Origin: Polynucleobacter paludilacus
GTDB lineage: Bacteria > Pseudomonadota > Gammaproteobacteria > Burkholderiales > Burkholderiaceae
DNA length: 64,000 nucleotides
Reading direction: 5' to 3'
NCBI RefSeq assembly: GCF_018687595.1
Contig: NZ_CP061298.1
Location: 1,550,001 to 1,614,000 of the forward strand
Position 1 is the first letter of the stretch, and the number at the start of each line of letters is the position of its first letter. The translations under genes and the position numbers were made by a program. The notes under the pieces were generated by a model. The model worked only from the letters and a program-made list of their open reading frames with translations, did no database searches and was not told the DNA's origin. Of this stretch, positions 1 through 8,508 are shown one piece after another.

Positions 1-19
1 AATTCTCTCTATTGAATAT

Positions 20-274
20 TTACGCTAAAAGAAGGTCTAACTGTCCAGCACGATCTAGGGCTACCAGATCATCATATCCACCAACATGGGTATCGCCAAT
101 ATAGATTTGTGGCACGGTTCTACGACCCGTTTTTGTCATCATGATTTCGCGCTGAGCTGGATCTTTGTCGATCAAAATCTTCTCTAGATTGCTTATACCT
201 TTTTTCTGCAAAAGCTTTTCGGCCATCACGCAGTAAGGGCAAACTTGGGTGCTATACATCAAGACTTGTGGCAT
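20..274 (-). CDS. grxC: Glutaredoxin 3
   Basis: Small cytoplasmic dithiol glutaredoxin (84 aa) that reduces protein and mixed glutathione disulfides using glutathione. The active site CPYC is at residues 12-15, the cis-proline segment TVP at 53-55, and the glutathione-binding GGYDDL motif at about 65-70. Length and motif order are full and typical of the GrxC family. It lies 5 nt downstream of the rhodanese gene on the same strand, so the two probably share a transcript. In relatives secB commonly follows; the window ends before that can be seen. Confidence 0.95.
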   Translation of the reverse strand: MPQVLMYSTQVCPYCVMAEKLLQKKGISNLEKILIDKDPAQREIMMTKTGRRTVPQIYIGDTHVGGYDDLVALDRAGQLDLLLA

Positions 275-279
275 ATTTT

Positions 280-693
280 TTACTTAACTAAAGGCAAAGC
301 GGCTGCTTTCCAAGCAGCGATTCCGCCGTCTAAGACGGCTACTTCAGCAAATCCAAGCGTTTTGACCACTGCAACAGCCTTGCGGGAGTCGCTACCATTC
401 TCACAAATTAAGACCACTGGATGCTTGCGATCCAGCTTGAGCTTACCCATCTCAGCCCCCAAGGTGGCTGCAGCGACGAATTTCGCCCCAGGCAAGTGAC
501 CTGCTTTAAAGGCATCTTCAGAGCGCAAATCAAAGACATAGGCCTTACGACGATTGATCCAAATCGTCGCCTCGGTTGGAGAGAGGCCCTTTCCACTGAT
601 AAGCGTAGATAATGTGGGTAGGAAGAGTGCGATACCTGAAACAGCTAGTAAGGCAATCAGCGCTAAATTGTCAATTTGAGTGAAAAAGTTCAT
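280..693 (-). CDS. Membrane-anchored rhodanese-domain protein
   Basis: Single rhodanese domain (137 aa) behind one N-terminal membrane segment (about residues 7-32), so probably anchored at the inner membrane. The active-site loop CENGSDSR (97-104) keeps the catalytic cysteine, and the DLR and GHLPGA motifs are present. Family members transfer sulfane sulfur; the physiological acceptor is not visible here. I start it at the ATG at 693; a GTG lies directly upstream at 696. No Shine-Dalgarno is evident. The gene is divergent from gpmA with only 22 nt between the starts, and grxC follows it. Confidence 0.85.
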   Translation of the reverse strand: MNFFTQIDNLALIALLAVSGIALFLPTLSTLISGKGLSPTEATIWINRRKAYVFDLRSEDAFKAGHLPGAKFVAAATLGAEMGKLKLDRKHPVVLICENGSDSRKAVAVVKTLGFAEVAVLDGGIAAWKAAALPLVK

Positions 694-699
694 CACCAG

Positions 700-705
700 A
701 TTATA
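700..705 (-). promoter_or_regulatory. Possible -10 box for the rhodanese-grxC unit
   Basis: On the minus strand a perfect TATAAT ends 6 nt before the rhodanese ATG at 693. Transcription from it would begin at or next to the start codon, giving a leaderless mRNA, which fits the absence of a ribosome-binding site. No convincing -35 hexamer sits 16-18 bp upstream, inside the gpmA start, so this remains a weak assignment. Confidence 0.3.
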
Positions 706-715
706 GAATGGCTCT

Positions 716-1405
716 ATGAAACAACTTGTTCTTATTCGTCACGGCGAATCCGCTTGGAATCTTGAAAACCGCTTCACCGGCTGGGCCGATGTTGATTTGA
801 CCCCAAATGGGGCAAAACAAGCGCATGCTGCAGGTGAAAAGCTTCTCAAAGCGGGTTACGTATTTGACATCGCCTATACCTCCGTTCTCAAGCGTGCGAT
901 CCGAACCTTGTGGGGCGTTCAAGATGCTATGGACCTCATGTGGATTCCGGTGGTCCATAGTTGGCGTTTAAATGAGCGTCACTATGGCGCATTAACGGGT
1001 TTGAATAAAGCAGAGACTGCAACTCAGTATGGTGACGAGCAAGTCCATATTTGGAGAAGGTCATATAACATCCGCCCTCCTCTATTAGAGACGCATGATG
1101 AACGCAATCCCCAAAAAGATCGCCGCTATGAAAAACTCCACCCCTCTGAAGTGCCGCTTGGAGAATGCCTGGAAGACAATGTCGAGCGGGTCCTACCATT
1201 GTGGAATGAGTCGATCGCCCCTGCACTCAAGGGTGGCAAGCGAATTGTCTTGGTTGCACACGGCAATAGCATCCGGGCACTCATCAAATACTTAGATCAA
1301 CTTTCTGATGAAGCCATCATGGAAGTGAACATTCCCAATGGTATGCCCTTGGTATATGAGCTTGATGACAATCTCAAGCCCATTCGCCATTTCTATTTAG
1401 ATTAA
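716..1405 (+). CDS. gpmA: 2,3-bisphosphoglycerate-dependent phosphoglycerate mutase
   Basis: Glycolytic and gluconeogenic enzyme interconverting 3- and 2-phosphoglycerate in the cytoplasm. The phosphohistidine motif RHG is at residues 8-10 (His9), the acid Glu87 lies in LNERHYG, and the second histidine His182 in VAHGNS. At 229 aa it is the usual length of the dPGM family. The start gives the canonical [12 protein letters not shown] beginning. There is no clear Shine-Dalgarno. ctpA follows after 12 nt on the same strand, so the two are likely co-transcribed. Confidence 0.96.
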   Translation: MKQLVLIRHGESAWNLENRFTGWADVDLTPNGAKQAHAAGEKLLKAGYVFDIAYTSVLKRAIRTLWGVQDAMDLMWIPVVHSWRLNERHYGALTGLNKAETATQYGDEQVHIWRRSYNIRPPLLETHDERNPQKDRRYEKLHPSEVPLGECLEDNVERVLPLWNESIAPALKGGKRIVLVAHGNSIRALIKYLDQLSDEAIMEVNIPNGMPLVYELDDNLKPIRHFYLD

Positions 1406-1417
1406 AAAAGAAAAAAT

Positions 1418-2857
1418 ATGCGCCAATTTTTAAAGAATTTTGCCCTCATTGCAATTGGCTTAATTGCTGGAGTTGCAGCAACGATTCAATTGTCGGCAAC
1501 TGCCCAACAAAATACAACTCTGCCTTTAGATGAGCTTCGCACCCTCTCTAACGTATTTGCCCAGATCAAACGTGAATATGTTGAACCAATCGAAGATAAG
1601 CAATTATTAACAGATGCAGTAAAGGGTATGGTCAGTAGCCTTGACCCTCACTCCACATTTCTAGATAAAAAAGATTTTGAAGAGATGCAGGAGCTAACTA
1701 CAGGTAAGTTTGCTGGTCTCGGAATTGAAATCACCTCTGAGGATGGCTTGGTGAAAGTCTTGAATCCCATTGAAGGCAGTCCCGCAGAGCGTGCTGGCCT
1801 TCAGGCTGGGGATTTAATTACTCGCTTAGACGACAAGCCTGTCCGTGGCATGTCTCTTGATAAAGCCGTTCGAACCATGCGTGGCACTCCTGGTACAAAA
1901 ATTACTTTGACCATTTATCGCAAGAGCGAAGAACGGACATTTCCTGTCACAATCACTCGCGCAGAAATTAAAGTGCAATCAGTCAAAGCCAAGATTTTAG
2001 ATAAGGATATTGCTTGGGTGCGCGTCACCAGCTTTCAAGAGCGAACCGTTCCAGATCTTGCTAAAAAACTGACTGAGTTGGCAGCGCAAGATCCCAAGCT
2101 AAAAGGGATTATCTTGGACCTTCGCAATAATGGTGGTGGCCTCTTACAAGGTGCAGTCGGTGTTGCAGCGGCATTTTTACCAAACGATGCAGTGATTGTT
2201 TCTACCAAAGGTCAAACGCAAGATTCAAAGCAAGTATTTAATGCCACTCCAGCCATGTATCGATTAAATGAGCCTGGCGATCCCCTTGCTGGCGTCCCTG
2301 AAATCTTTAAGAAACTTCCGATGGTAGTTTTGGTAAACGCCTACTCTGCTTCAGCCTCTGAAATTGTGGCAGGTGCTCTACAAGATTACAAACGTGCAAC
2401 GATTATCGGTAAGACCACCTTTGGTAAAGGTTCCGTACAAACTGTGCGCCCCCTCACCAATGACAGCGCCCTCAAGATTACGACTGCTTACTACTACACA
2501 CCTAATGGCAGATCTATTCAAGCTTTTGGTATTAAGCCTGACATTGCGGTAGATCAAAGTAAAGATGGCGATCCAGATGATGTCCTGATTACTCGCGAGG
2601 TAGATAGCGAGAAACATCTTCGTAATAAACAGGCATCTGAAGAAAAATTAATTGCTGATCGTGAAAAGCGTCGTTTAGAAGAGATGCAGCGCATTGAAGA
2701 AAAAAATGCAAAGAAGACCGATCAAGAAAAAGAAGCTGAAAAGGCTAAGGCTAAAAAGCCTATCGAACTTGGTAGTCCTGATGACTTTATGCTCGAGCAA
2801 GCTGTCTCCTACTTAAATGGTGGCACTGTTAAGCGTTCTGCTTCCAAACTCGAATAA
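1418..2857 (+). CDS. ctpA: S41-family C-terminal processing peptidase (CtpA/Prc type)
   Basis: Periplasmic serine protease (479 aa) that trims C-termini of exported proteins. An N-terminal signal or anchor segment covers about residues 7-27, a PDZ domain about 88-165, and the S41 catalytic core follows. The dyad is Ser312 in the SASASE motif and Lys337 in FGKGSVQ, 25 residues apart as in characterised Prc and D1-processing proteases. The last 80 residues are a charged, Lys/Glu-rich predicted coiled coil. The gene lies in a plus-strand run gpmA-ctpA-moeB/thiF, an order seen in other betaproteobacteria. Confidence 0.93.
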   Translation: MRQFLKNFALIAIGLIAGVAATIQLSATAQQNTTLPLDELRTLSNVFAQIKREYVEPIEDKQLLTDAVKGMVSSLDPHSTFLDKKDFEEMQELTTGKFAGLGIEITSEDGLVKVLNPIEGSPAERAGLQAGDLITRLDDKPVRGMSLDKAVRTMRGTPGTKITLTIYRKSEERTFPVTITRAEIKVQSVKAKILDKDIAWVRVTSFQERTVPDLAKKLTELAAQDPKLKGIILDLRNNGGGLLQGAVGVAAAFLPNDAVIVSTKGQTQDSKQVFNATPAMYRLNEPGDPLAGVPEIFKKLPMVVLVNAYSASASEIVAGALQDYKRATIIGKTTFGKGSVQTVRPLTNDSALKITTAYYYTPNGRSIQAFGIKPDIAVDQSKDGDPDDVLITREVDSEKHLRNKQASEEKLIADREKRRLEEMQRIEEKNAKKTDQEKEAEKAKAKKPIELGSPDDFMLEQAVSYLNGGTVKRSASKLE

Positions 2858-2884
2858 ATCCGTTAGCACCTCTCGAGATAGAAA

Positions 2885-3637
2885 ATGAATGATGAACAGC
2901 TACTGCGCTATTCAAGGCACTTGCTTCTCGAAGAGATTGATGTTGCTGGCCAAGAAAAACTGCTTGCCTCACACGCAGTCATTATTGGTGCAGGAGGACT
3001 TGGCAGTGCTGCAACCCCCTACCTAGCTGCAGCAGGTATCGGCAAACTGACTTTGGTTGATCATGACCAGGTTGATTTAACCAATCTTCAACGGCAAGTG
3101 ATGCACTCCCACAAAACGATTGGGCAAAATAAAGCTGCATCTGGAAAACAATTTCTGGAGCAGCTGAATAGCACGATTGAACTCATTGCTGTTGAGGAAA
3201 GGGCAAGCGCCGAGTTGCTGAATCTACTTCTGCCAACAGCACAGATTGTCTTGGATTGCACTGATAACTATGCGACAAGACAGCTCATCAATCTCGCTTG
3301 TGTCGAGCACCAGTTGCCCTTGGTTTCAGGAGCTGCGCTTCGCTTTGACGGCCAGGTGAATGTCTTTGATATTCGTAGTCCTGAATCACCCTGCTATGCC
3401 TGTATCTTTTCTCCAGAGGAGCAGTTTGAAGAAACAAATTGTGCAAGTATGGGTGTCTTTGCCCCACTAGTAGGCATCATTGGGAGCATTCAAGCAGCCC
3501 AAGCCCTTCAACTCCTGATCGGCTTTGGTGATCCATTGATCGGCAGAATGCTGCTTTGGAATGCGCTCACCACCCAAATCGATGAAATTCGCTTAAAACG
3601 CAATCCTGAATGCTCAGTTTGTGGCAATCGTCACTAA
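2885..3637 (+). CDS. MoeB/ThiF/HesA-family sulfur-carrier adenylyltransferase
   Basis: E1-like enzyme (250 aa) that adenylates the C-terminal glycine of a ubiquitin-fold sulfur carrier (MoaD in molybdopterin or ThiS in thiamine synthesis). The ATP-binding loop GAGGLG is at 35-40, followed by VDHDQVDLTNLQRQ-like residues. Zinc cysteines form two pairs, Cys170/Cys173 and Cys243/Cys246. There is no C-terminal rhodanese domain, which favours the short bacterial MoeB/ThiF form. No moa or thi gene is adjacent, so I cannot say which carrier it serves. It converges with ptsI, 19 nt away. Confidence 0.88.
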   Translation: MNDEQLLRYSRHLLLEEIDVAGQEKLLASHAVIIGAGGLGSAATPYLAAAGIGKLTLVDHDQVDLTNLQRQVMHSHKTIGQNKAASGKQFLEQLNSTIELIAVEERASAELLNLLLPTAQIVLDCTDNYATRQLINLACVEHQLPLVSGAALRFDGQVNVFDIRSPESPCYACIFSPEEQFEETNCASMGVFAPLVGIIGSIQAAQALQLLIGFGDPLIGRMLLWNALTTQIDEIRLKRNPECSVCGNRH

Positions 3638-3656
3638 ACCGATTTACTAAGTGAAT

Positions 3657-5411
3657 CTAACTCGCTAAGAGGTGCTCAAGCGCGATCGCCTGAGCCTCTG
3701 GCTCAACTGCTTTCAGTATTTCAGGGAGGTGAGATTTGAGCTCACTGACATTGGCCTTCAGTATCTCACGCTTCACCAGTAAAAGTTGACTGAAGTGCAT
3801 GGAGAAGTCAGTTAAGCCCATTGCCAGTAATAGCTTAGTCAATGTAGGGTCGCCAGCCATCTCACCACAAATAGCAATCGGTGTCTTCGCTTCATTTGCC
3901 TGGGTGATGATGGTGTAAAGCAAACTCAAGATGGCGGGATGCAAAGGGTCATACAAATGTGCCACGGCATGATCAGCCCGGTCAATTGCTAGAGTGTATT
4001 GAATTAAATCGTTTGTCCCAATCGATAAAAAATCAAAGTGGTGAATGAATAAAGGAAGCGTCAAAGCAGCCGCAGGGATCTCAATCATGGCTCCAACTTG
4101 GATGTTGGGATTAAATGATTGGCCTCGTTGATGCAACTGCAGTTTGGCCTTTTCAATCAAGCGAAATGTTTCATGAATCTCTTTTGCATGCGCCAGCATC
4201 GGAATCATGATCCGAGCCTGTCCATGAGCTGATGCCCGCAAAATTGCTCTTAATTGCGTTAGGAAAATTTCTGGTTCAGTGAGGGACCAACGAATCGCTC
4301 GCAAGCCTAATGGTGAAGTTCCTGTTTGCGATAAATCACTGCCAGCCCCAAGGGCTTTATCTGCGCCCACGTCTATCGTCCTGATATTCACTGGCAAGCC
4401 ATGCATTAATTCGATAACGCGCCGATATTCCTCGTATTGTTGCTCTTCATCTGGCAATGCCTGATTACGATCCATGAATAAGAATTCAGAACGAAATAAA
4501 CCCACACCGACCGCCCCAAACTCAACAGCCTGAATAGCATCTTCAGGAAGCTCAATATTGGCAAATAATTCAATGGCTACTCCATCTGCTGTACAGGTTT
4601 TGGAGTGCTTCAGATTCTGTAACTTACTAGTTTCTTCGATTGCTTTGACTTGAAGAGCGCGATACTCAGCTAATAATTGCTCATCTGGAGCAACGATCAC
4701 TACCCCATGCTCTCCATCCAAAATGAGCCAATCGCCATGCCGAATCATTTCACTAGCGTGTCGCACGCCAAGCACTGCAGGTATTTCCATACTGCGCGCC
4801 ACAATGGCGGTATGCGAGGTCTTACCTCCGAGATCCGTTACAAAGCCCGTGAAAGCATGTTCTTTAAAACGCAACATATCATGCGGAGCAATGTCATGCG
4901 CAACGATAATGGCATCTGCTCCAAGCTCGCTCGTTGGTAGAGCATCGGGTTCTTGTAAAGAATCGGATTGCTGATTACTAAGAGCCTTTAAAACACGCTC
5001 AGCCACCTGACGAATATCATTTGCACGCTCTTTGAGATAGGCATCCTCAATCTCAGAAAACTGCTCGAGTAAATCATTCAATTCGGTTGTCAGGGCCCAG
5101 GCTGCATTTAAGCGCTCAGTCCGAATCAGCTTGAGTGGTTTTTCAGCAAGTGCAGGATCGGCCAGAATCATGCCATGAACATCCAAGAAAGCCGCCATCT
5201 CCTGAGGGGCATCTTTAGGCAGGCCTTTGCGCAACTGATCTAGCTCTAAACGAACTTGCTCAAAGGCATCTAATAATTTTTGCGCTTCCGCTTCTTCTTT
5301 GCCCGGCTCAATCACATGGTGACTGACCTCTAATGCCGCACGCGAAATCAACACTGCCTTGCCAATTGCAATACCCTTCGATACCGGAATACCGTGCAAG
5401 GCAAATGTCAT
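3657..5411 (-). CDS. ptsI: PTS enzyme I (phosphoenolpyruvate-protein phosphotransferase)
   Basis: First component of the phosphotransferase system: takes phosphate from PEP and passes it to HPr in the cytoplasm. The phosphorylated histidine is His200 in GGKTSHTAI. The C-terminal PEP-binding barrel shows GLFRSEFLFMDR and CGEMAGD. The 584 aa length is normal. It is the last gene of EIIA-ptsH-ptsI and starts 2 nt after ptsH. No sugar-specific EIIB or EIIC gene is nearby, so the chain probably regulates rather than imports sugars, as proposed for betaproteobacterial PTS-like relays. Confidence 0.95.
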   Translation of the reverse strand: MTFALHGIPVSKGIAIGKAVLISRAALEVSHHVIEPGKEEAEAQKLLDAFEQVRLELDQLRKGLPKDAPQEMAAFLDVHGMILADPALAEKPLKLIRTERLNAAWALTTELNDLLEQFSEIEDAYLKERANDIRQVAERVLKALSNQQSDSLQEPDALPTSELGADAIIVAHDIAPHDMLRFKEHAFTGFVTDLGGKTSHTAIVARSMEIPAVLGVRHASEMIRHGDWLILDGEHGVVIVAPDEQLLAEYRALQVKAIEETSKLQNLKHSKTCTADGVAIELFANIELPEDAIQAVEFGAVGVGLFRSEFLFMDRNQALPDEEQQYEEYRRVIELMHGLPVNIRTIDVGADKALGAGSDLSQTGTSPLGLRAIRWSLTEPEIFLTQLRAILRASAHGQARIMIPMLAHAKEIHETFRLIEKAKLQLHQRGQSFNPNIQVGAMIEIPAAALTLPLFIHHFDFLSIGTNDLIQYTLAIDRADHAVAHLYDPLHPAILSLLYTIITQANEAKTPIAICGEMAGDPTLTKLLLAMGLTDFSMHFSQLLLVKREILKANVSELKSHLPEILKAVEPEAQAIALEHLLAS

Positions 5412-5413
5412 GG

Positions 5414-5683
5414 TTATTCAGCCTCACCAAAACGATTATTAATCAGCTCGGTTAAGGCCTGCATGGCCTCATCCGCTTTATCACCAATCGTTTCAAGCGT
5501 CACAGTACTGCCAATACCGGCGGCTAACATCATGACACCCATAATACTTTTTGCATTAATTTGACGTCCATTGCGTGATAGCAATATTTCACAGGGAAAC
5601 TCAGCCGCTAGTTGAGAGAGCTTAGCAGAGGCCCGAGCATGTAATCCAAGCTTATTCACAATCTGAATATCGGCAACTGGCAT
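5414..5683 (-). CDS. ptsH: PTS phosphocarrier HPr
   Basis: Small phosphocarrier (89 aa) between enzyme I and EIIA. The phosphorylated His15 lies in NKLGLHARAS. Ser46 in the KSIMGV motif is the position modified by HPr kinase in organisms that have one, so this HPr could be under both kinds of phosphorylation; an hprK gene is not in this window. It sits between the EIIA gene (its start directly follows the EIIA gene's last base) and ptsI, clearly one operon. Confidence 0.95.
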   Translation of the reverse strand: MPVADIQIVNKLGLHARASAKLSQLAAEFPCEILLSRNGRQINAKSIMGVMMLAAGIGSTVTLETIGDKADEAMQALTELINNRFGEAE

Positions 5684-6124
5684 TTATGTTTGCTCCTGAA
5701 TTTTTTCTGTGGCAACTTTATTTCCCAAGCGAAGGATTCCGTTTTGACCGCCTTGCAAGGCCTTGAGGGCCAAAGAATCTAGCCCATCTTCTCGGTGTGA
5801 AATACAACGCATCAACATTGGCAGATTTAAGCCTGCCAAAACAATGACTTTTGGATGCAGACCAGATGACGAGCCACTGGTCTCTAATTTAGTGGCCACA
5901 TTAGCAGGAGTGGCGCCCATCACATCGGTTAGTACTAGAACTCCATTGCCATTATCAACTTCATTCGCCGCTTGTAGCACCCGCTCAAAACTGACCTTTG
6001 TATCCTCATAAGGTGGAATATCAATTGCCCTGACTCGCTCAGGCGATTTACCAAAAATGTGCTCTGCAAACCCGTACATGGCACTTGCTACCGGAGTATG
6101 CGCAACAATAATAATTCCAGCCAT
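5684..6124 (-). CDS. PTS mannose-family EIIA component
   Basis: EIIA domain of the mannose/fructose family (146 aa), accepting phosphate from HPr on His9 of the IIIVAH motif. The later VLTDVMGATPANV stretch is typical of the fold. I start at the ATG at 6124; an upstream in-frame extension of 12 residues is unlike the family and runs into gshB. The stop of gshB is 2 nt upstream, so gshB and the PTS genes look co-transcribed. With no EIIB/EIIC partner here, it is probably a regulatory acceptor of the phosphorelay. Confidence 0.9.
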   Translation of the reverse strand: MAGIIIVAHTPVASAMYGFAEHIFGKSPERVRAIDIPPYEDTKVSFERVLQAANEVDNGNGVLVLTDVMGATPANVATKLETSGSSSGLHPKVIVLAGLNLPMLMRCISHREDGLDSLALKALQGGQNGILRLGNKVATEKIQEQT

Positions 6125-6126
6125 TT

Positions 6127-7068
6127 TTATTTCAATGCTTTCTCTAAAGCCTCTAGCCAAAACTGAGCTACATCAAAGCCACTTTGCTCAGTTATCTCAA
6201 CAAAACAAGTCGGGCTTGTGACATTGATTTCAGTCAAATACCCGCCAATTAAATCTAATCCTACTAAAAATAAACCGCGTTGATTCAGCAATGGGGCCAA
6301 CTTTTGTGCAAGGCCTAATTCTTGAGGAGTGAGCTGCATTGCCACCCCCTTACCTCCAGCAGCTAAGTTACCCCGAATCTCACTCCCCTGCGGGATACGG
6401 GCCAAGGCAAAAGGCACTACCTCACCGCCAATCAAAAGCACCCGCTTGTCACCCTGCGCAATCTCTGGCAAGAAACGCTGAATCATTAAGGTTCTAGAGC
6501 CATTCTCTCCCAGCGTTTCAACAATACTTGCCAAGTTGAGGCCATCAGCCCCGACACGAAACACACCCATTCCACCCATACCATCCAATGGCTTAATGAC
6601 AATATCGCGATGCGCTTCATGAAACTTCACTACGGCAGAAAGTTCACGAGTCACTAAAGTTGGGGGGGTAAGCTCAGGAAATTCAGTGATCGACAACTTT
6701 TCTGAATGATCACGAATGGCGTTTGGGTCGTTGAATACCTTCGCACCTTGACGTACAGCCGCCGACAAGAGCCAAGTGGTATTCAGGTATTCAATATCAA
6801 AAGGAGGATCGGTACGCATCAGTACTGCAGAAAAATCTTTTAGAGCACGTGCCTCGGTTTTGCTCAACTCAAACCAAGAATGTCCACTGGGCTTGATTGC
6901 TAGCGCTTGGCAATCAGCAATGACTGTCTCGCCGCTCCAAAGAATATTGCGACTTTCTGCAAACCATAATTGATGCCCTGCTGTCTGGGCAGCGCGCATC
7001 ATCGCCAAGGTGGAGTCTTTCGAGACCTTAAAACTCTCGAGTGGATCGGCAATAAATAAAAAATCCAT
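6127..7068 (-). CDS. gshB: Glutathione synthetase
   Basis: ATP-grasp ligase (313 aa) joining gamma-glutamylcysteine and glycine to make glutathione in the cytoplasm. The start MDFLFIADPLESFK is characteristic. The central VIKPLDGMGGMGVFR loop binds ATP, and the C-terminal EINVTSPT segment is the metal- and substrate-binding end. Length is normal. gshA lies 38 nt upstream on the same strand, so both steps of glutathione synthesis are in one unit, with the PTS genes downstream. Confidence 0.96.
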   Translation of the reverse strand: MDFLFIADPLESFKVSKDSTLAMMRAAQTAGHQLWFAESRNILWSGETVIADCQALAIKPSGHSWFELSKTEARALKDFSAVLMRTDPPFDIEYLNTTWLLSAAVRQGAKVFNDPNAIRDHSEKLSITEFPELTPPTLVTRELSAVVKFHEAHRDIVIKPLDGMGGMGVFRVGADGLNLASIVETLGENGSRTLMIQRFLPEIAQGDKRVLLIGGEVVPFALARIPQGSEIRGNLAAGGKGVAMQLTPQELGLAQKLAPLLNQRGLFLVGLDLIGGYLTEINVTSPTCFVEITEQSGFDVAQFWLEALEKALK

Positions 7069-7106
7069 TCATCTACCTCTATATCGCCATTAGCAATGCA
7101 GGCACA

Positions 7107-8405
7107 TTAAACGACTTCAGCATCAGGATCGGTCCGCTCCAACTCCAGAGAGGCGGCCAATAAAGCCAGACGAGCAACAACGCCATACAGATAAAAACGG
7201 TTTGGTGCTGCGCTACCGGGCTTGGCCTGCAGATCAGGCATTGAGTTTTGCTCAAAAGCCAGTGGTACGAAATGCATTCCAGGGGCATTGAGGTTTTCAT
7301 CTGGTCCACGATCAGTATGAACACGATAGAAGCCACCAATGACATAACGATCAATCATATAAACCACCGGCTCCGCCACAGCTTCATTAACTTTCTCAAA
7401 GGTGTAGACACCCTCTTGGATCAATACATCGTTGACCTCAAGACCTTCCTTGATAACGCTCATTTTGTTGCGATCTTTGCGATTGAGATCTTTTAGCTGC
7501 GCAGGATCATGTACCACCATGACTCCCATGCCGTAGGTGCCAGCATCGGCTTTGACTACGACATAAGGTTTCTCTTTAATGCCGTACTCACGATATTTCT
7601 TGGCAGTCTTTTTCAGAATCTGCTCAACAGCTGTTTGTAGCTCGTCTTCACCCCTGCGCTCATGAAAGTTCACATTCTTACAGCTCGTGAAAAAGGGGCT
7701 AATCATCCAAGGATCGATATCGACCACTTTAGAAAACTTCTTCGCAACCTCTTCGTAGGCTGCAAAGTGATTTGATTTACGACGAGTCTGCCAGCCTGCG
7801 TGCAAGCCGGGCAATAAATACTGCTCATAAATATTTTCTAGAACAGGAGGAATTCCTGCAGATAAATCATTGTTGAGCAAAATGGAACAAGGATCAAAAT
7901 CTTTCAAGCCGAGGCGCTGCTTCTTCAAACCCAAGCGCTCTAAAGGCTCCATCAATAAACGATTGCCGTCGGGCAACTCAATCCAAGTTGGTTTCTGAAT
8001 CTCGTCTGACAAAGTACCTAAACGGACATTCAAACCTGCTTGACGCAAGATAGAAGATAAGCGAGCAATATTTTGCAGATAGAAGGTATTGCGGGTATGA
8101 CGCTCCGGAATCAATAATAGATTCTTTGCTTCAGGGCAGATCTTCTCAATTGCAGCCATCGCTGCCTGAACGGCAAGAGGCAACATCTGGGGCGATAAAT
8201 TATTAAATCCGCCTGGGAATAGATTGGTATCTACTGGCGCGAGCTTGAAACCCGAATTTCGGAGATCAACTGAGCAGTAAAACGGAGGGGTGTGCTCTTG
8301 CCACTCCAGCCTAAACCAGCGCTCAATTGTTGGGGTTGCTTCTAGAACCTTGGACTCGAGCTCGAGCAAGGGACCGCTAAGGGCTGTGATGAGATGTGGA
8401 ACCAT
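7107..8405 (-). CDS. gshA: Glutamate-cysteine ligase, A. ferrooxidans-type
   Basis: First enzyme of glutathione synthesis (432 aa), forming gamma-glutamylcysteine. It resembles the distinct proteobacterial family described from Acidithiobacillus ferrooxidans rather than the E. coli or plant types. Recognisable segments are DTNLFPGGFNNL near residue 60, VVKADAGTYGMGV and the C-terminal FYRVHTD. It is followed by gshB. A TACAAT box at 8412-8417 on the minus strand ends only 6 nt before the ATG and may be its -10. Confidence 0.92.
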   Translation of the reverse strand: MVPHLITALSGPLLELESKVLEATPTIERWFRLEWQEHTPPFYCSVDLRNSGFKLAPVDTNLFPGGFNNLSPQMLPLAVQAAMAAIEKICPEAKNLLLIPERHTRNTFYLQNIARLSSILRQAGLNVRLGTLSDEIQKPTWIELPDGNRLLMEPLERLGLKKQRLGLKDFDPCSILLNNDLSAGIPPVLENIYEQYLLPGLHAGWQTRRKSNHFAAYEEVAKKFSKVVDIDPWMISPFFTSCKNVNFHERRGEDELQTAVEQILKKTAKKYREYGIKEKPYVVVKADAGTYGMGVMVVHDPAQLKDLNRKDRNKMSVIKEGLEVNDVLIQEGVYTFEKVNEAVAEPVVYMIDRYVIGGFYRVHTDRGPDENLNAPGMHFVPLAFEQNSMPDLQAKPGSAAPNRFYLYGVVARLALLAASLELERTDPDAEVV

Positions 8406-8424
8406 TTCACCATTGTAAGATTAT

Positions 8425-8457
8425 TAAAAGAAAGACGCGGAATCCAAGGATTCCGCG
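8425..8457 (-). terminator. Second (distal) terminator of the porin-glnK-amtB operon
   Basis: Perfect 10-bp arms (8436-8445 and 8448-8457) with a 2-nt centre; effectively a 9-bp stem with a 4-nt loop. Read on the minus strand it is followed by a T-rich run TCTTTCTTTT. It lies just downstream of another hairpin terminator for the same operon and just upstream of gshA. Confidence 0.75.
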
Positions 8458-8460
8458 CTT

Positions 8461-8490
8461 AAAAATCAGGCAACCTGAAGGCCGCCTGAT
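8461..8490 (-). terminator. Intrinsic terminator after amtB
   Basis: On the minus strand the 7-bp arms ATCAGGC/GCCTGAT (8484-8490 and 8465-8471) with a 12-nt loop run directly into TTTTT. It begins 18 nt after the amtB stop. Together with the hairpin at 8436-8457 it makes a double terminator insulating gshA from ammonium-regulated transcription. Confidence 0.8.
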
Positions 8491-8508
8491 TGAGGGGTAA
8501 TGAACTAA

